This document shows, piece after piece, positions 20,247 through 29,755 of a DNA stretch of 64,000 nucleotides. Below the pieces are notes generated by a model, which made no database searches, was not told where the DNA came from, and worked only from the letters and a program-made list of their open reading frames with translations. The translations under genes were made by a program, and so were the position numbers. This DNA is from Chitiniphilus eburneus (lineage in GTDB: Bacteria; Pseudomonadota; Gammaproteobacteria; Burkholderiales; Chitinibacteraceae): contig NZ_SUMF01000014.1 of NCBI RefSeq assembly GCF_005048205.1, positions 1 to 64,000 of the forward strand, given 5' to 3'. Numbering within the stretch: the first letter of the stretch is position 1; every line of letters begins with the position of its first letter.

Positions 20247-20510
20247 ATGAGCGAATTCAACCCCAATGATCCATTCGGCTTCTTCAACCAATTCTGGAAA
20301 CCGGGAGCCGCCAACCCGTTCATGCCGCCGCTGACCGAAGAGGAAATCGATCGCAAGATCATCGAGATGCGCACCATCGAGCAATGGCTGACCATGCAGG
20401 TGGGCATGCTGCAAATGACGGTGAAGACACTGGAATTGCAAAAGGCCGGGCTAGCCGCGTTCAAGCAGGGACTGGAACCAAAAGGCGGCGATCACGACGA
20501 ACGCGGATGA
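20247..20510 (+). CDS. phaM: PhaM-like PHA granule regulatory protein (short form)
   Basis: The product is 87 residues. It begins NPNDPFGFFNQFWKPG and continues with a conserved helix, IIEMRTIEQWLTMQVGML followed by TVKTLELQKAGLAAF, which matches the N-terminal domain of PhaM. In Ralstonia PhaM binds the PHA synthase and DNA and helps distribute granules to daughter cells. The Ralstonia protein carries a long basic DNA-binding tail; here that tail is nearly absent, so synthase binding but not DNA binding is expected (inference). GAGGAA lies seven bases before the ATG, and the stop overlaps the mltA start (ATGA). Confidence 0.8.
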   Translation: MSEFNPNDPFGFFNQFWKPGAANPFMPPLTEEEIDRKIIEMRTIEQWLTMQVGMLQMTVKTLELQKAGLAAFKQGLEPKGGDHDERG

Positions 20511-21682
20511 CCAAGCTTTCCTCCTCCCTGGCGCTGTCGGCGCTGCTGCTGGCGCTGGCCGCCTGCACCACCACGCCCCCCGGCACGCAACCTGTCACGC
20601 CGACGCCGGGCCCCGCACCGACACCCACTCCGCACCCGACCTATCGCCCGGTGGCGTGGTCCGCGTTGCCCGACGTAAGCGACGGCGATCTCGTCGCCGG
20701 CTTCAATGCCTGGCGCAATGGCTGCGCCAAGGCCCGGAGCACGGCGCTCAAGGACGTCTGCGCCGAGGCGAAAACCCTGGCGCCCGATGCCGTCACCATC
20801 CGCAACTTCGTCCAGGGACGCCTCGCGCCCTACCAGTTGATCAACCAGGACGGCAGCGAACAAGGCTTGATCACCGGCTATTACGAGCCGGTCTATCCAG
20901 GTAGCCTGAGCCGCACGGCCACCGCCAATGTGCCGGTCTACGGGCAGCCGGACGACCTGATCACCGTGGATCTGGCGGAGGTGTATCCCGAACTGAAGGG
21001 CAAGCGCCTGCGCGGACGGCTGGAAGGGCGCAAGCTCGTCCCCTACCCGGACGCCGGCACCATCCAGCGTGCGGGACTGGAAGCCCCCGTACTGGCCTGG
21101 CTAACCGATCCGGTCGATCTGCAATTCATGCAGATCCAGGGTTCGGGCCGGGTCAGGCTGGCCGACGGCAGCGAGTTGCGCCTGGGCTACGCCGATCAGA
21201 ACGGCCGGCCTTACAAGCCGGTGGGGCGCTGGCTGGTAACACAGCAACTGCTGCCCGCCAGTGCAGTCTCGATGCAATCGATCCGCACCTGGGCCACGCA
21301 GAACCCGCAGCGCATACCGGAACTGCTCGCCAGCAACCCGAGCTTTGTGTTCTTCCGCGCGCTGCCGCCGTCCGACGACGGTCCCATCGGCGCGCAGGGC
21401 GTGCCGCTCACCGCCGGCTATAGCCTGGCCATCGATCCACGAACCGTGCCGCTCGGCAGCCTGATGTTCATCGCCACCACCCGGCCGGACGACCGCAGCA
21501 AGGTTCATCGCCTGATGGCCGCGCAGGATACCGGCGGGGCCATCGCGGGGAAGGTACGCGCCGATTTCTTCTGGGGCAAGGGCGATGCCGCTGGCGAACT
21601 GGCCGGCCGGATGAAGCAGGATGGCCAGCTCTGGCTGCTCTGGCCCAGGGATGCGCCGCCCCCCGACCATCAGGAGCCCTGA
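20507..21682 (+). CDS. mltA: Membrane-bound lytic murein transglycosylase A
   Basis: The product is 391 residues, a lipoprotein with lipobox LALAAC (Cys20) that anchors it to the outer membrane, followed by a Pro/Thr-rich linker. MltA cleaves peptidoglycan glycan strands forming 1,6-anhydro ends. The MltA domain shows LITGYYEPVYPGS and FMQIQGSGRVRL, and the C-terminal 3D domain has RLMAAQDTGGAIAGKVRADF with its conserved aspartates. The start overlaps the phaM stop by one base pair step (ATGA), so translation is coupled; the upstream frame is open but belongs to another frame of phaM. Confidence 0.95.
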   Translation: MTKLSSSLALSALLLALAACTTTPPGTQPVTPTPGPAPTPTPHPTYRPVAWSALPDVSDGDLVAGFNAWRNGCAKARSTALKDVCAEAKTLAPDAVTIRNFVQGRLAPYQLINQDGSEQGLITGYYEPVYPGSLSRTATANVPVYGQPDDLITVDLAEVYPELKGKRLRGRLEGRKLVPYPDAGTIQRAGLEAPVLAWLTDPVDLQFMQIQGSGRVRLADGSELRLGYADQNGRPYKPVGRWLVTQQLLPASAVSMQSIRTWATQNPQRIPELLASNPSFVFFRALPPSDDGPIGAQGVPLTAGYSLAIDPRTVPLGSLMFIATTRPDDRSKVHRLMAAQDTGGAIAGKVRADFFWGKGDAAGELAGRMKQDGQLWLLWPRDAPPPDHQEP

Positions 21683-21772
21683 ACGACGGCCTCCTGCCAT
21701 CCCGCATGCCACCATCCAGCACCGTGCATGCCACCGCGTGTTGTACCGGACACGGCGGGGCCGGTCGGCAAG

Positions 21773-21801
21773 TTGACCACCCCGCCCCGCTTGGGCAAGA
21801 T
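21773..21801 (+). promoter_or_regulatory. Putative trp operon promoter
   Basis: TTGACC (21773-21778, five of six to consensus) is followed after 17 bases by CAAGAT (21796-21801, three of six). Transcription would begin near 21808, about 31 bases before the leader peptide ATG. The -10 is weak, so this is tentative. Confidence 0.4.
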
Positions 21802-21838
21802 GCGGACTTATCCCAATTTTCTTTGTCCGCTCCCCATC

Positions 21839-21892
21839 ATGGCGTTTCACTCCACCGAAATCTGGCTCGAATGGCGATGGCGTCGCTGGTAA
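21839..21892 (+). CDS. trpL: trp operon leader peptide
   Basis: A short frame codes MAFHSTEIWLEWRWRRW then TAA: 17 residues with four Trp among the last nine. Such Trp enrichment just before trpE is the hallmark of attenuation by ribosome stalling when charged tRNA-Trp is scarce. The 5' arm of the terminator that follows overlaps codons 14-17 of this peptide. No clear Shine-Dalgarno sequence precedes the ATG. The peptide has no function apart from its translation (established for trpL of enteric bacteria). Confidence 0.85.
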   Translation: MAFHSTEIWLEWRWRRW

Positions 21893-21914
21893 CCCTTCCA
21901 GCCGACCGCTTTTT
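21880..21914 (+). terminator. trp attenuator terminator hairpin
   Basis: GCGTCGCTGG (21880-21889) can pair with CCAGcCGAcCGC (21898-21909), with two bulged C and an 8-base loop, and five T follow (21910-21914). The 5' arm covers the last Trp codon of the leader. A ribosome stalled at the third or fourth Trp codon would cover this arm and block termination. No separate classical antiterminator was found. Confidence 0.7.
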
Positions 21915-21943
21915 GCATTGATCCAGTTTCGTTAGGAGTCATC

Positions 21944-23413
21944 ATGATTTCCCGTGAGCAATTCGCAGCGCTTGCTGCGCAGGGCTACAACCGCGTACCC
22001 CTGGTTCTCGAACTTTTCGCCGATCTCGATACCCCCCTGTCGGTCTACCTGAAGCTGGCCAACCGCCCCTATTCCTACCTGCTGGAGTCGGTGGTGGGTG
22101 GCGAACGTTTTGGACGCTATTCCTTCATCGGCCTGCCGGCCCGTACCCGACTAAAAGTCGTGGGTCGTCATGTGGAAGTCATTCGCGACGACCAGTCGGT
22201 CGAAAGCCACGACGGCAACCCGCTCGATTTCATCGCCGAATTCCAGGCGCGTTTCAAAGCGCCGCAACTGCCAGGCCTGCCGCGCTTCCTCGGCGGGCTG
22301 GTCGGGTATTTCGGCTACGAGACCATCGGCTACATCGAAAAGAAGCTGGCCGCGAGCAACAAGCCCGACCCGATCGGCGCCCCCGACATCCAGTTGCTGC
22401 TGTCCGAAGAACTGGTGGTGGTGGATAACCTGTCGGGCAAGCTGTTCCTGGTGGTCTATGCCGACCCGTCGCAGCCGGACGCCTACGACCGTGCGGAATC
22501 CCGCCTGCTCGAACTGCGGATCCAGTTGCGCGAGCCGGTGCGCCCGCCGCTATGTGGCCCTGCGGCGAACGTCGGCGTTCCGCAGTCGGAGTTCGGCGAG
22601 CAGCCGTTCAAGGATGCGGTACTGAAGGCCAAGGAGTACATCCGCGACGGCGACGTGATGCAGGTGGTGCTGGCACAGCGCATGACCGTACCGTTCGAGC
22701 AGGATCCGCTGGCGCTGTACCGCTCGCTACGCTCGATCAATCCCTCGCCCTACATGTTCTTCTACCACTTCGGCGACATGCATATCGTCGGCGCTTCGCC
22801 GGAAATCCTGGTGCGGCTGGAAGGCGAGACCGTCACCGTCCGCCCCATCGCCGGCACCCGCCCCCGTGGCAAGACCCGCGATGAGGACGAAGCACTGGCA
22901 ACCGAACTCCTGGCCGACGCCAAGGAAATCGCCGAGCACGTGATGCTGATCGATCTGGGCCGCAACGATGCCGGGCGCGTGGCGCAGACCGGCTCGGTCA
23001 AGCTGGTGGACAAGATGATCATCGAGCGTTACTCGCACGTGATGCATATCGTCTCCAGCGTGGAAGCCCATCTGAAGCAGGGACAAAACGCGGTGGACGT
23101 ACTGCGCGCCACCTTCCCCGCCGGCACCGTGTCCGGCGCGCCCAAGGTGCGCGCGATGGAGATCATCGACGAACTGGAACCCACCAAGCGTGGCGTTTAT
23201 TCCGGCGCGGTGGGCTACCTGGGATTCAATGGCGACATGGACGTCGCCATCGCACTGCGTACCGCCGTCGTCAAGAATGCAACCCTCTACATGCAGGCCG
23301 GCGCCGGCATCGTCGCCGACTCGGTGCCAGAGAGCGAGTGGCAGGAAACGTTGAACAAGGCACGCGCCGTGTTGCGCGCCGCCGAGCTGGTTCAACGCGG
23401 GCTCGATGCCTGA
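21944..23413 (+). CDS. trpE: Anthranilate synthase component I
   Basis: The product is 489 residues and forms anthranilate from chorismate, using ammonia delivered by TrpG; it is the first step of tryptophan synthesis. The chorismate-binding domain has [19 protein letters not shown], then [17 protein letters not shown] and the C-terminal [14 protein letters not shown]. The N-terminal domain contains the LLES feedback-binding element ([19 protein letters not shown]), so inhibition by Trp is expected. TAGGAG precedes the ATG by six bases. It is first in trpE-trpG-trpD-trpC behind the leader peptide. Confidence 0.98.
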   Translation: MISREQFAALAAQGYNRVPLVLELFADLDTPLSVYLKLANRPYSYLLESVVGGERFGRYSFIGLPARTRLKVVGRHVEVIRDDQSVESHDGNPLDFIAEFQARFKAPQLPGLPRFLGGLVGYFGYETIGYIEKKLAASNKPDPIGAPDIQLLLSEELVVVDNLSGKLFLVVYADPSQPDAYDRAESRLLELRIQLREPVRPPLCGPAANVGVPQSEFGEQPFKDAVLKAKEYIRDGDVMQVVLAQRMTVPFEQDPLALYRSLRSINPSPYMFFYHFGDMHIVGASPEILVRLEGETVTVRPIAGTRPRGKTRDEDEALATELLADAKEIAEHVMLIDLGRNDAGRVAQTGSVKLVDKMIIERYSHVMHIVSSVEAHLKQGQNAVDVLRATFPAGTVSGAPKVRAMEIIDELEPTKRGVYSGAVGYLGFNGDMDVAIALRTAVVKNATLYMQAGAGIVADSVPESEWQETLNKARAVLRAAELVQRGLDA

Positions 23414-23439
23414 CCCACACAGATACAAGGAATCCTGCC

Positions 23440-24012
23440 ATGTCCCTGCTGATGATCGATAACTTCGACAGCTTTACCTACAATCTGGTGCAGTACTTTG
23501 GCGAGCTGGGCCAGGACGTGCACGTCTATCGCAACGACGAGATCACGCTGGAACAGATCGAAGCGCTGCAACCGAAGTACCTGGTCGTATCACCCGGCCC
23601 CTGCTCCCCCACCGAAGCAGGCATCTCCGTCGCCGCGATCCAGCACTTCGCCGGCAGGTTGCCCATCCTGGGCGTGTGCCTGGGCCATCAATCCATCGGC
23701 CAGGCGTTCGGTGGACGGATCGTCCACGCACAGACCTTGATGCATGGAAAGGTTTCCCCCATCGAACACACCGGAGTGGGCGTCTTCAAGGATCTCCCCT
23801 CGCCGTTCACCGTCACCCGCTATCACTCGCTGGCCATTGCCCGCGACAGCCTGCCCGACTGCCTCGATGTCACGGCCTGGACGGAAGACGGCGAAATCAT
23901 GGGCGTGCGGCACAAGACGCTGGCCATCGAAGGGGTACAGTTCCACCCGGAATCGATCCTGACCGAACACGGCCACCAGATGCTGGACAACTTCCTGCGG
24001 GAATGGGCCTGA
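23440..24012 (+). CDS. trpG: Anthranilate synthase component II (glutamine amidotransferase)
   Basis: The product is 190 residues. It hydrolyses glutamine and passes ammonia to TrpE. The class I amidotransferase triad is visible: nucleophile Cys in [16 protein letters not shown], and His and Glu in [10 protein letters not shown]. The N-terminus [14 protein letters not shown] is characteristic. The ATG at 23440 has AAGGA ten bases upstream; the longer frame upstream overlaps trpE and is not used. It lies 26 bases after trpE. Homologues may also serve para-aminobenzoate synthesis as PabA, which cannot be excluded. Confidence 0.97.
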   Translation: MSLLMIDNFDSFTYNLVQYFGELGQDVHVYRNDEITLEQIEALQPKYLVVSPGPCSPTEAGISVAAIQHFAGRLPILGVCLGHQSIGQAFGGRIVHAQTLMHGKVSPIEHTGVGVFKDLPSPFTVTRYHSLAIARDSLPDCLDVTAWTEDGEIMGVRHKTLAIEGVQFHPESILTEHGHQMLDNFLREWA

Positions 24013-24146
24013 CGCCGCCACGGTGGGGCAGCGTGCCACCCATGTGGCGCTTGCGTCCCACTGTGCCCTTCGCCTGAGCGCCCGCTTCGTCCGGAAAACC
24101 GGCTGCGGGCCGCCAACTGATACGACAGAACCAAGGAACAGGACTC

Positions 24147-25175
24147 ATGATTACCGTCCAGGCCGCACTCAACCGCTTGATCGACAGCAACGAACTGTTC
24201 TACGACGAAATGCTGCACCTGATGCGGCAGATCATGACCGGCGAGCTGACGCCGGTGCAGACCTCCGCATTGCTGATGGGGCTGCGCACCAAGGTGGAAA
24301 GCGTTTCCGAAATCGCCGCGTCGGCCACCGTCATGCGCGAATTCGCCACGCCGGTGCAGGTGCAGGACCGCCGCCACCTGGTGGATACCTGTGGTACCGG
24401 CGGTGATGGCGCCCACACCTTCAACATCTCCACCTGTGCCGCCTTTGTCGCTGCGGCCGCGGGGGTCAAGGTCTGCAAGCACGGCGGACGATCGGTCTCC
24501 TCGTCCAGTGGCTCGGCCGACGTACTGGAAGCGCTGGGCGTCTCCCTCAACCTGACGCCGGAGCAGGTCGGCCACTGTATCGATGCCGTGGGTATCGGCT
24601 TCATGTTCGCGCCCAACTATCACCCCGCGATGAAGTACGTCGCGCCGATCCGCCGCGAACTGGGCGTACGCACCATCTTCAACATCCTTGGCCCGCTGAC
24701 CAACCCGGCCGGCGCCGACAACCAGTTGATGGGCGTTTTCCACCCCGATCTCGTCGGCATCCAGGCCCGCGTGCTCAAGCAGTTGGGTTCCAGGCACGTC
24801 ATGATCGTGCATGGCCGCGATGGGCTGGACGAGATTTCGCTCTGTGCCAGCACGCAGGTCGCCGAACTGAAGGATGGCGACATCACAGAATATGAAATCG
24901 ATCCACGCGACCTGGGCTTCGAGCTGTGCGACGTCAAGGCCTTGCACGCAGGCGATGCCGCGCAATCCATGGCGGTCATCGAGCGCGTGCTGGCCAATGA
25001 GGCGGGCCCGGCGCGCGACATCGTCCTGCTGAATGCCGGCGCCGCCATCTACACCGCCGACGTCACGGTATCGCTGGAAGACGGCATCAATGCCGCCCAT
25101 GAAGCCCTGGCCAGTGGCGCCGCGCGTGCGCGGCTGGACGCGCTGGTCAACCTGACCCAATCGCTCGCGAAATAG
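24147..25175 (+). CDS. trpD: Anthranilate phosphoribosyltransferase
   Basis: The product is 342 residues. It transfers phosphoribose from PRPP to anthranilate, the second step of the Trp pathway. The diphosphate-binding loop is [17 protein letters not shown], the substrate loop [15 protein letters not shown], and [10 protein letters not shown] follows. A 134-base gap after trpG holds no visible gene or terminator, and AAGGAACAGG precedes the ATG. Twelve bases separate its stop from trpC. Confidence 0.97.
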   Translation: MITVQAALNRLIDSNELFYDEMLHLMRQIMTGELTPVQTSALLMGLRTKVESVSEIAASATVMREFATPVQVQDRRHLVDTCGTGGDGAHTFNISTCAAFVAAAAGVKVCKHGGRSVSSSSGSADVLEALGVSLNLTPEQVGHCIDAVGIGFMFAPNYHPAMKYVAPIRRELGVRTIFNILGPLTNPAGADNQLMGVFHPDLVGIQARVLKQLGSRHVMIVHGRDGLDEISLCASTQVAELKDGDITEYEIDPRDLGFELCDVKALHAGDAAQSMAVIERVLANEAGPARDIVLLNAGAAIYTADVTVSLEDGINAAHEALASGAARARLDALVNLTQSLAK

Positions 25176-25187
25176 ACGAAGAACACC

Positions 25188-25979
25188 ATGTCCGACATCC
25201 TGAAGAAAATCTGGGCGACCAAACACGAAGAGGTCGCCGCCGCCCGCGCTGCCATTCCGCTGCACGCCATTCGCGAAGCGGCGGAAGCCAGCGCACCCGC
25301 CCGCGATTTCATCGGCGCCCTGCGTGCCAAACACGCCAGTGGCCTGCCCGGCGTGATCGCCGAGATCAAGAAAGCCAGCCCCTCCAAGGGCGTGATTCGC
25401 GAACAGTTCGACCCACCCGCCATTGCCGCCGACTACGCGGCCCACGGCGCGGCCTGCCTGTCGGTCCTGACCGACCGGCAGTACTTCCAGGGCGAGGCCG
25501 ACTACCTGAAAGCCGCGCGGGCAGCCTGCGATCTGCCAGCGTTGCGCAAAGACTTCATGGTCGATGAGTACCAGGTGTTCGAAGCGCGCAGTTGGGGGGC
25601 GGATTGCATCCTGCTGATCGCGGCCGAGTTGTCGCTGCCGCAGATGCGCGATTTCGAAGCCATTGCCCAGGCGCTGGGCATGGCGGTGCTGGTGGAAGTA
25701 CACAATGGCGCCGAACTCGATCTGGCGCTGCAACTGGCAACACCGCTGGTGGGCATCAACAACCGCAACCTTCGCACATTCGACGTCACGTTGCAGACCA
25801 CCCTCGATTTGCTGTCGGCCATTCCCTCCGAGCGCATCGTCGTCACCGAAAGCGGCATTCTCCAGCCAGCAGATGTTGCATTGATGCAACAGAATTCGGT
25901 GCATACCTTTCTGGTCGGCGAGGCATTCATGCGGCAGCCATCCCCCGGGAAGGCGCTTGAATCCTTGTTTTTCCGCTAA
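25188..25979 (+). CDS. trpC: Indole-3-glycerol phosphate synthase
   Basis: The product is 263 residues, a TIM barrel that closes the indole ring of carboxyphenylaminodeoxyribulose phosphate. The signature [17 protein letters not shown] holds the catalytic lysine, with later barrel motifs [24 protein letters not shown] and VTESGI. It is a monofunctional TrpC (no TrpF fusion). It ends the trpE-G-D-C cluster; trpF, trpB and trpA are not in the window and must lie elsewhere, as in many beta-proteobacteria. Confidence 0.97.
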   Translation: MSDILKKIWATKHEEVAAARAAIPLHAIREAAEASAPARDFIGALRAKHASGLPGVIAEIKKASPSKGVIREQFDPPAIAADYAAHGAACLSVLTDRQYFQGEADYLKAARAACDLPALRKDFMVDEYQVFEARSWGADCILLIAAELSLPQMRDFEAIAQALGMAVLVEVHNGAELDLALQLATPLVGINNRNLRTFDVTLQTTLDLLSAIPSERIVVTESGILQPADVALMQQNSVHTFLVGEAFMRQPSPGKALESLFFR

Positions 25980-26019
25980 AACCTGTCAGTTTCGCCACCC
26001 CTTAGGGGATAGCTCCTAT

Positions 26020-26040
26020 ACGCCCGCCTTCGCGGGCGTT
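26020..26040 (+). terminator. Terminator after trpC
   Basis: An 8-bp GC stem, ACGCCCGC / GCGGGCGT, with loop CTTC and a short T run. The weak T tract makes efficiency uncertain. Confidence 0.6.
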
Positions 26041-26134
26041 GTCATATAAGCGTCATCCGCGCGCCCTATGCTCCCCCTGTTGCCGTTCTTAAATACATAT
26101 ATTTTTGAATAACAACGACAGTCTTTATTCTTAT

Positions 26135-26163
26135 TTGCGATAAAAAAACAACGCGGATAGCAT
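26135..26163 (+). promoter_or_regulatory. Putative porin promoter
   Basis: TTGCGA (26135-26140), a 17-base spacer and TAGCAT (26158-26163) lie downstream of an AT-rich tract (26085-26150) that could act as an UP element. Transcription would begin near 26170, at the foot of the hairpin that follows. Confidence 0.5.
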
Positions 26164-26172
26164 GCCTGCGTG

Positions 26173-26200
26173 CAGTCATCGACTTACTCGTCGATGACTG
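26173..26200 (+). other. Stem-loop at the 5' end of the porin mRNA
   Basis: A perfect 11-bp stem CAGTCATCGAC / GTCGATGACTG with a 6-base loop. If the promoter above is right it is within three bases of the mRNA 5' end, like the stabilising stem-loop of ompA mRNA. An operator role is the alternative. Confidence 0.6.
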
Positions 26201-26266
26201 CCCCGACTCTGCCCGTACTGTGTCAGCCACAGCGCGGCGCCTCAATACAACAGGAGACAACCTGAA

Positions 26267-27334
26267 ATGAAAAAGCTGATCGCCATTGCCCTCGCGGCTG
26301 CGTTTACCACTCCCCTCGCTTTTGCCGAAGTCACCATTGGCGGTAGCGTTCGCAGCGCGATCGACTATGTCGATTACGGCGGCAAGAGCGAACAAGATGC
26401 CGGCGCGCGTATCGCCGATCAAAGCTCGCGCATCTATTTCAAGGGCGAAGACAAGCTCGACAGCGGCGCGTCGCTGATCTGGTATCTGGAAAACCGTTTC
26501 AATGTCGGCGAAGGCTCCACCAGCATCGCCTGGGGCTCGCGCAACACCTTCATCGGCTACAAGAGCAGCGAACTCGGTACCCTGATGTTCGGTAAGCGCG
26601 ACAACGCCTACAAGCTGGCCTCTGCCGATTACCTGCCGGCCTTCGAAGCCGTGTTCAACGACGACGCCAGCTACTACGGCAAGGATCAGCTGCTGCGCCG
26701 CCTGGGTGATCGTCAGGAACAGATCATTGCTTACGACAGCCCGAACTGGAATGGCTTCAAGGTGAAGGCCAGCTACAACCTCGACTCCGGCAAGACCGAC
26801 ACCGTGAATGCCACGACCGCCGCCGTGGCTGCGTCGTACAGCACCGATGTGTTCAACCTCGGTCTGGCTTATGCGCTGGCCGACGACCAGACCAAGCTGG
26901 GCACCAAGGCCGCCGGCGCGCAAAACACCGGCATCCAGGTCGGCGGCAGCGTCAACTTCTCGGGCGTCACCTTGTCCGCAGTGTGGGAACGCGTGAACTT
27001 CGACAATGGCACCGTCGATGGCGACCAGGACAGCTACGGCATCGCCGCGCTGTACAAGACCGGCAAGTTCGCCTTCCAGGGCGCCTACATCGTTGCCGAC
27101 GATCTGGATAACGTCGACAACTCCGGCGCTCAGCAATTCACGCTCGGCGCTCAGTACAGCCTGAGCAAGCAATCGCGCATCTACCTGACCTACACCAACG
27201 TCAACAACGATGACAACGCCAAGTTCAAGACCGAAGGTCCGAACCTGGGTGATGCGCAAGCCGACGGCACCCGCAAGATGATCAACGGCACCGATCTGAG
27301 CATCGTCGCCCTGGGCCTGCGTACCGACTTCTAA
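26267..27334 (+). CDS. Trimeric general porin (Gram-negative porin family, Neisseria type)
   Basis: The product is 355 residues. A signal peptide (KKLIAIALAAAFTTPLAFA) is followed by EVTIGGSVRSAIDY, the usual first beta strand of beta-proteobacterial porins. The chain has repeated amphipathic strands (about 16 expected), an acidic loop region, and ends LGLRTDF with the C-terminal Phe recognised by the Bam complex. It would form a 16-stranded trimeric channel for small solutes in the outer membrane. ACAGGAGA precedes the ATG. Codon use is highly biased to common codons, as expected of an abundant protein (impression, not computed). A strong terminator follows. Confidence 0.93.
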   Translation: MKKLIAIALAAAFTTPLAFAEVTIGGSVRSAIDYVDYGGKSEQDAGARIADQSSRIYFKGEDKLDSGASLIWYLENRFNVGEGSTSIAWGSRNTFIGYKSSELGTLMFGKRDNAYKLASADYLPAFEAVFNDDASYYGKDQLLRRLGDRQEQIIAYDSPNWNGFKVKASYNLDSGKTDTVNATTAAVAASYSTDVFNLGLAYALADDQTKLGTKAAGAQNTGIQVGGSVNFSGVTLSAVWERVNFDNGTVDGDQDSYGIAALYKTGKFAFQGAYIVADDLDNVDNSGAQQFTLGAQYSLSKQSRIYLTYTNVNNDDNAKFKTEGPNLGDAQADGTRKMINGTDLSIVALGLRTDF

Positions 27335-27361
27335 ACCAGAATCCGGTCAGCCAGTGCATGA

Positions 27362-27390
27362 AACGGGGAGCTTCGGCTCCCCGTTTTTTT
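27362..27390 (+). terminator. Porin terminator
   Basis: AACGGGGAGC / GCTCCCCGTT stem of 10 bp with a TTCG tetraloop, followed by T7. A textbook intrinsic terminator. Confidence 0.95.
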
Positions 27391-27667
27391 CGTTTCGTCT
27401 CACCCCAGGCCGGTGCTGGCACGCCGGTGGACCACACCCTGGTTTGTCGCCCGCAACGCCCTCATCCCGCCATGTAGCCCGACGTTACACGCCGAGCAGC
27501 CAGCCTCGGCCGCTTGGCTTACCCCTCCAGCTCCTGGCCGACCATGACAGCCCTGGGCTTCCTTGATGGGCAGCCTGCGATCCCACCCTGTTCAAGGCAC
27601 CATCGCATGGAATGGCCCGGCCTTCGGGCCAGCCCCTGATGTCATACACAGACGCTACGACACCAAA
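27391..27667. other. Intergenic region between convergent porin and nagE
   Basis: Apart from the two terminators that bound it, this 277-base stretch shows no frame with a ribosome site, no repeat and no recognised site. Confidence 0.5.
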
Positions 27668-27698
27668 ACAAAACCCCTGCCATCAAGGCAGGGGTTTT
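27668..27698 (-). terminator. nagE terminator
   Basis: AAAACCCCTGCC / GGCAGGGGTTTT forms a 12-bp stem with a 5-base loop; on the minus strand it runs into TTTTGTTTTGG, giving an intrinsic terminator for nagE. Confidence 0.9.
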
Positions 27699-27748
27699 GA
27701 GGCGTGATCAACAACATCACGCGGGAGCCGACCAGGTCGGCTCGGGAC

Positions 27749-29755
27749 TTACTTGGCCTTCAGCGTGTACAGCGGAGTCTGGCCCGCCTGGACCTGACCG
27801 CTGACCAGGTTGGTCACACCGGCATACTGGTCGACATTGCTGACCACCACCGGGCTCACCAGCGACTGGGCATGCGCAGCCAGGTAATCCAGATCCAGTT
27901 CCAGGACCGGATCGCCAGCCTTCACACGCGCACCTTGTTCAGCCAGGCGCTTGAACCCTTGGCCGCCCAGCTTCACGGTTTCGATACCGATGTGGACGAT
28001 GATTTCCGCACCGTTATCAGCCACCAGGGCAAACGCGTGGTTGCTGTTGAAGATCTTGGCGATCGTGCCGTCCACCGGCGCCACCACCAGCTTGCCGGTC
28101 GGGCGGATGGCCAGGCCATCGCCGACTGCCTTGCTGGCAAACGCGGCATCGGGCACCTGATCCAGCGCCACCACTTCACCGGTCACCGGGGCGACCAGTA
28201 CCAGATCACCGGCTGCAGCGGCAGCGACAGGCGCCGCTGCGGGCTTCACCGCCTCGACCACCGGCTTGGCAGCACCACCCACGCCACTCAACACGTTACG
28301 CATTGCAGCGGCGATCAGCTCGGCACGCGGGCCAACGATGATCTGCACGTTCTTGGTGTTCAGCTTGATCACGCCAGAAGCACCCAGACGCTTGGCTTCC
28401 GCTTCGCTCACCTTGGCGGTATCCGCCACGGTCAGACGCAGGCGGGTGATGCACGCATCGATGTTTTCCAGGTTGGCGGAGCCACCGATCACGTTCAGGT
28501 AACCACGCGCCAGGCTATCCACATCGCTGGAAACCGGCGCAGCACCTGCGGCGGGGGCAGCCAGTTCCTCGTCGTCCTCACGGCCCGGCGTCTTCAGGTT
28601 GAAGGCGCGGATGGCGGCGCGGAACACGAAGTAGTAGATACCCGAGAACACGATGCCCTGCACGATCAGCATGTACCACTCGTGCGCCAGCGGGTTACGC
28701 GACGACAACACCATGTCGACCAGACCGGCGCTGAAGCCGAAGCCCGCGATCCATTGCATCGACGCAGCAATGAATACCGAGATACCGGTCATGAAAGCGT
28801 GCAGCACGTAGAGAATCGGTGCCACGAACATGAACGAGAACTCGAGCGGTTCGGTAATACCGGTGAAGAACGAGGCAAAGGCCGCGGCGATCATGATCGA
28901 TGCCACGCGAGCCTTGTGTTGCGGCTTGGCCGAATGGTAGATGGCCAGGGCTGCGCCAGGCAGACCGAACATCATGATCGGGAAGAAGCCGGCTTGGTAC
29001 ATACCGGTCACACCGATCACCGCCTTGCCTTCAGCCAGCGACTTGGCGCCGCCCAGGAAGTTCGGGATGTCGTTGATGCCAGCCACGTCGAACCAGAACA
29101 CGGAGTTCAGGGCGTGGTGCAGACCGATCGGAATCAGCAGGCGGTTGAAGAAGGCATAGATACCCGCCCCCACCGGCCCAAGATCCTTGATGCTTTCGCC
29201 GAAGTGAACCAGCGCGTTGTAGATCACCGGCCAGGCAACCATCATCACGAAGGCAACCACGATCATCACGAAGGACGTGACAATCGGCACCAGGCGACGA
29301 CCGCTGAAGAATGCCAGTGCCTTGGGCAGTTCCACGTGGCTGAAGCGGTTGTACAGCTCCGCGGAGATCACACCAGTCAGAATACCCACGAACTGGTTGT
29401 TGATCTTGCCGAAGGCCGCAGGCACCTGCTCAGCGGGAATGCCCTGGATCATCGACACGGCGGCCGGCGAGCACAGGGTGGTCAGCACGTAGTAACCGAC
29501 CAGACCAGCCAGCGCGGCGGCGCCGTCCTTGTCCTTCGACATCCCGTAGGCCACACCCACCGCGAACAGGATCGACATGTTGTCGATGATCGCGCCACCC
29601 GATTTGATCAGGAAGGCGGCCACGGCGCTGTTCGAACCCCAGCCATTCGGGTCGATCCAGTAACCAATACCCATCAGGACGGCAGCGGCCGGCAGCGTGG
29701 CCACCGGGACCATCAGCGCTCGGCCGATCTTTTGCAAATATCCGAGAATGTTCAC
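27749..29755 (-). CDS. nagE: PTS N-acetylglucosamine-specific enzyme IICBA
   Basis: The product is 668 residues. It imports N-acetylglucosamine across the inner membrane and phosphorylates it to GlcNAc-6-phosphate. Residues 1-385 are the membrane IIC domain, with the sugar-site stretch TGITEPLEFSFMF (298-310). IIB follows with phosphocysteine C435 (ENIDACITRLR), then an Ala-rich linker (490-516) and a IIA domain with phosphohistidine H588 (IIVHIGIETVKL) and helper H573. It starts with GTG at 29755 after GAGAGGTGAG. No nagA, nagB or PTS general genes are adjacent. GlcNAc use fits a chitin-degrading lifestyle (inference). Confidence 0.96.
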   Translation of the reverse strand: MNILGYLQKIGRALMVPVATLPAAAVLMGIGYWIDPNGWGSNSAVAAFLIKSGGAIIDNMSILFAVGVAYGMSKDKDGAAALAGLVGYYVLTTLCSPAAVSMIQGIPAEQVPAAFGKINNQFVGILTGVISAELYNRFSHVELPKALAFFSGRRLVPIVTSFVMIVVAFVMMVAWPVIYNALVHFGESIKDLGPVGAGIYAFFNRLLIPIGLHHALNSVFWFDVAGINDIPNFLGGAKSLAEGKAVIGVTGMYQAGFFPIMMFGLPGAALAIYHSAKPQHKARVASIMIAAAFASFFTGITEPLEFSFMFVAPILYVLHAFMTGISVFIAASMQWIAGFGFSAGLVDMVLSSRNPLAHEWYMLIVQGIVFSGIYYFVFRAAIRAFNLKTPGREDDEELAAPAAGAAPVSSDVDSLARGYLNVIGGSANLENIDACITRLRLTVADTAKVSEAEAKRLGASGVIKLNTKNVQIIVGPRAELIAAAMRNVLSGVGGAAKPVVEAVKPAAAPVAAAAAGDLVLVAPVTGEVVALDQVPDAAFASKAVGDGLAIRPTGKLVVAPVDGTIAKIFNSNHAFALVADNGAEIIVHIGIETVKLGGQGFKRLAEQGARVKAGDPVLELDLDYLAAHAQSLVSPVVVSNVDQYAGVTNLVSGQVQAGQTPLYTLKAK

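Noticed and set aside
21808-21943. Classical trp antiterminator helix
   Set aside because: No upstream segment complementary to the 5' arm of the terminator (21880-21889) could be found by eye; the leader is better read as a direct-masking attenuator.
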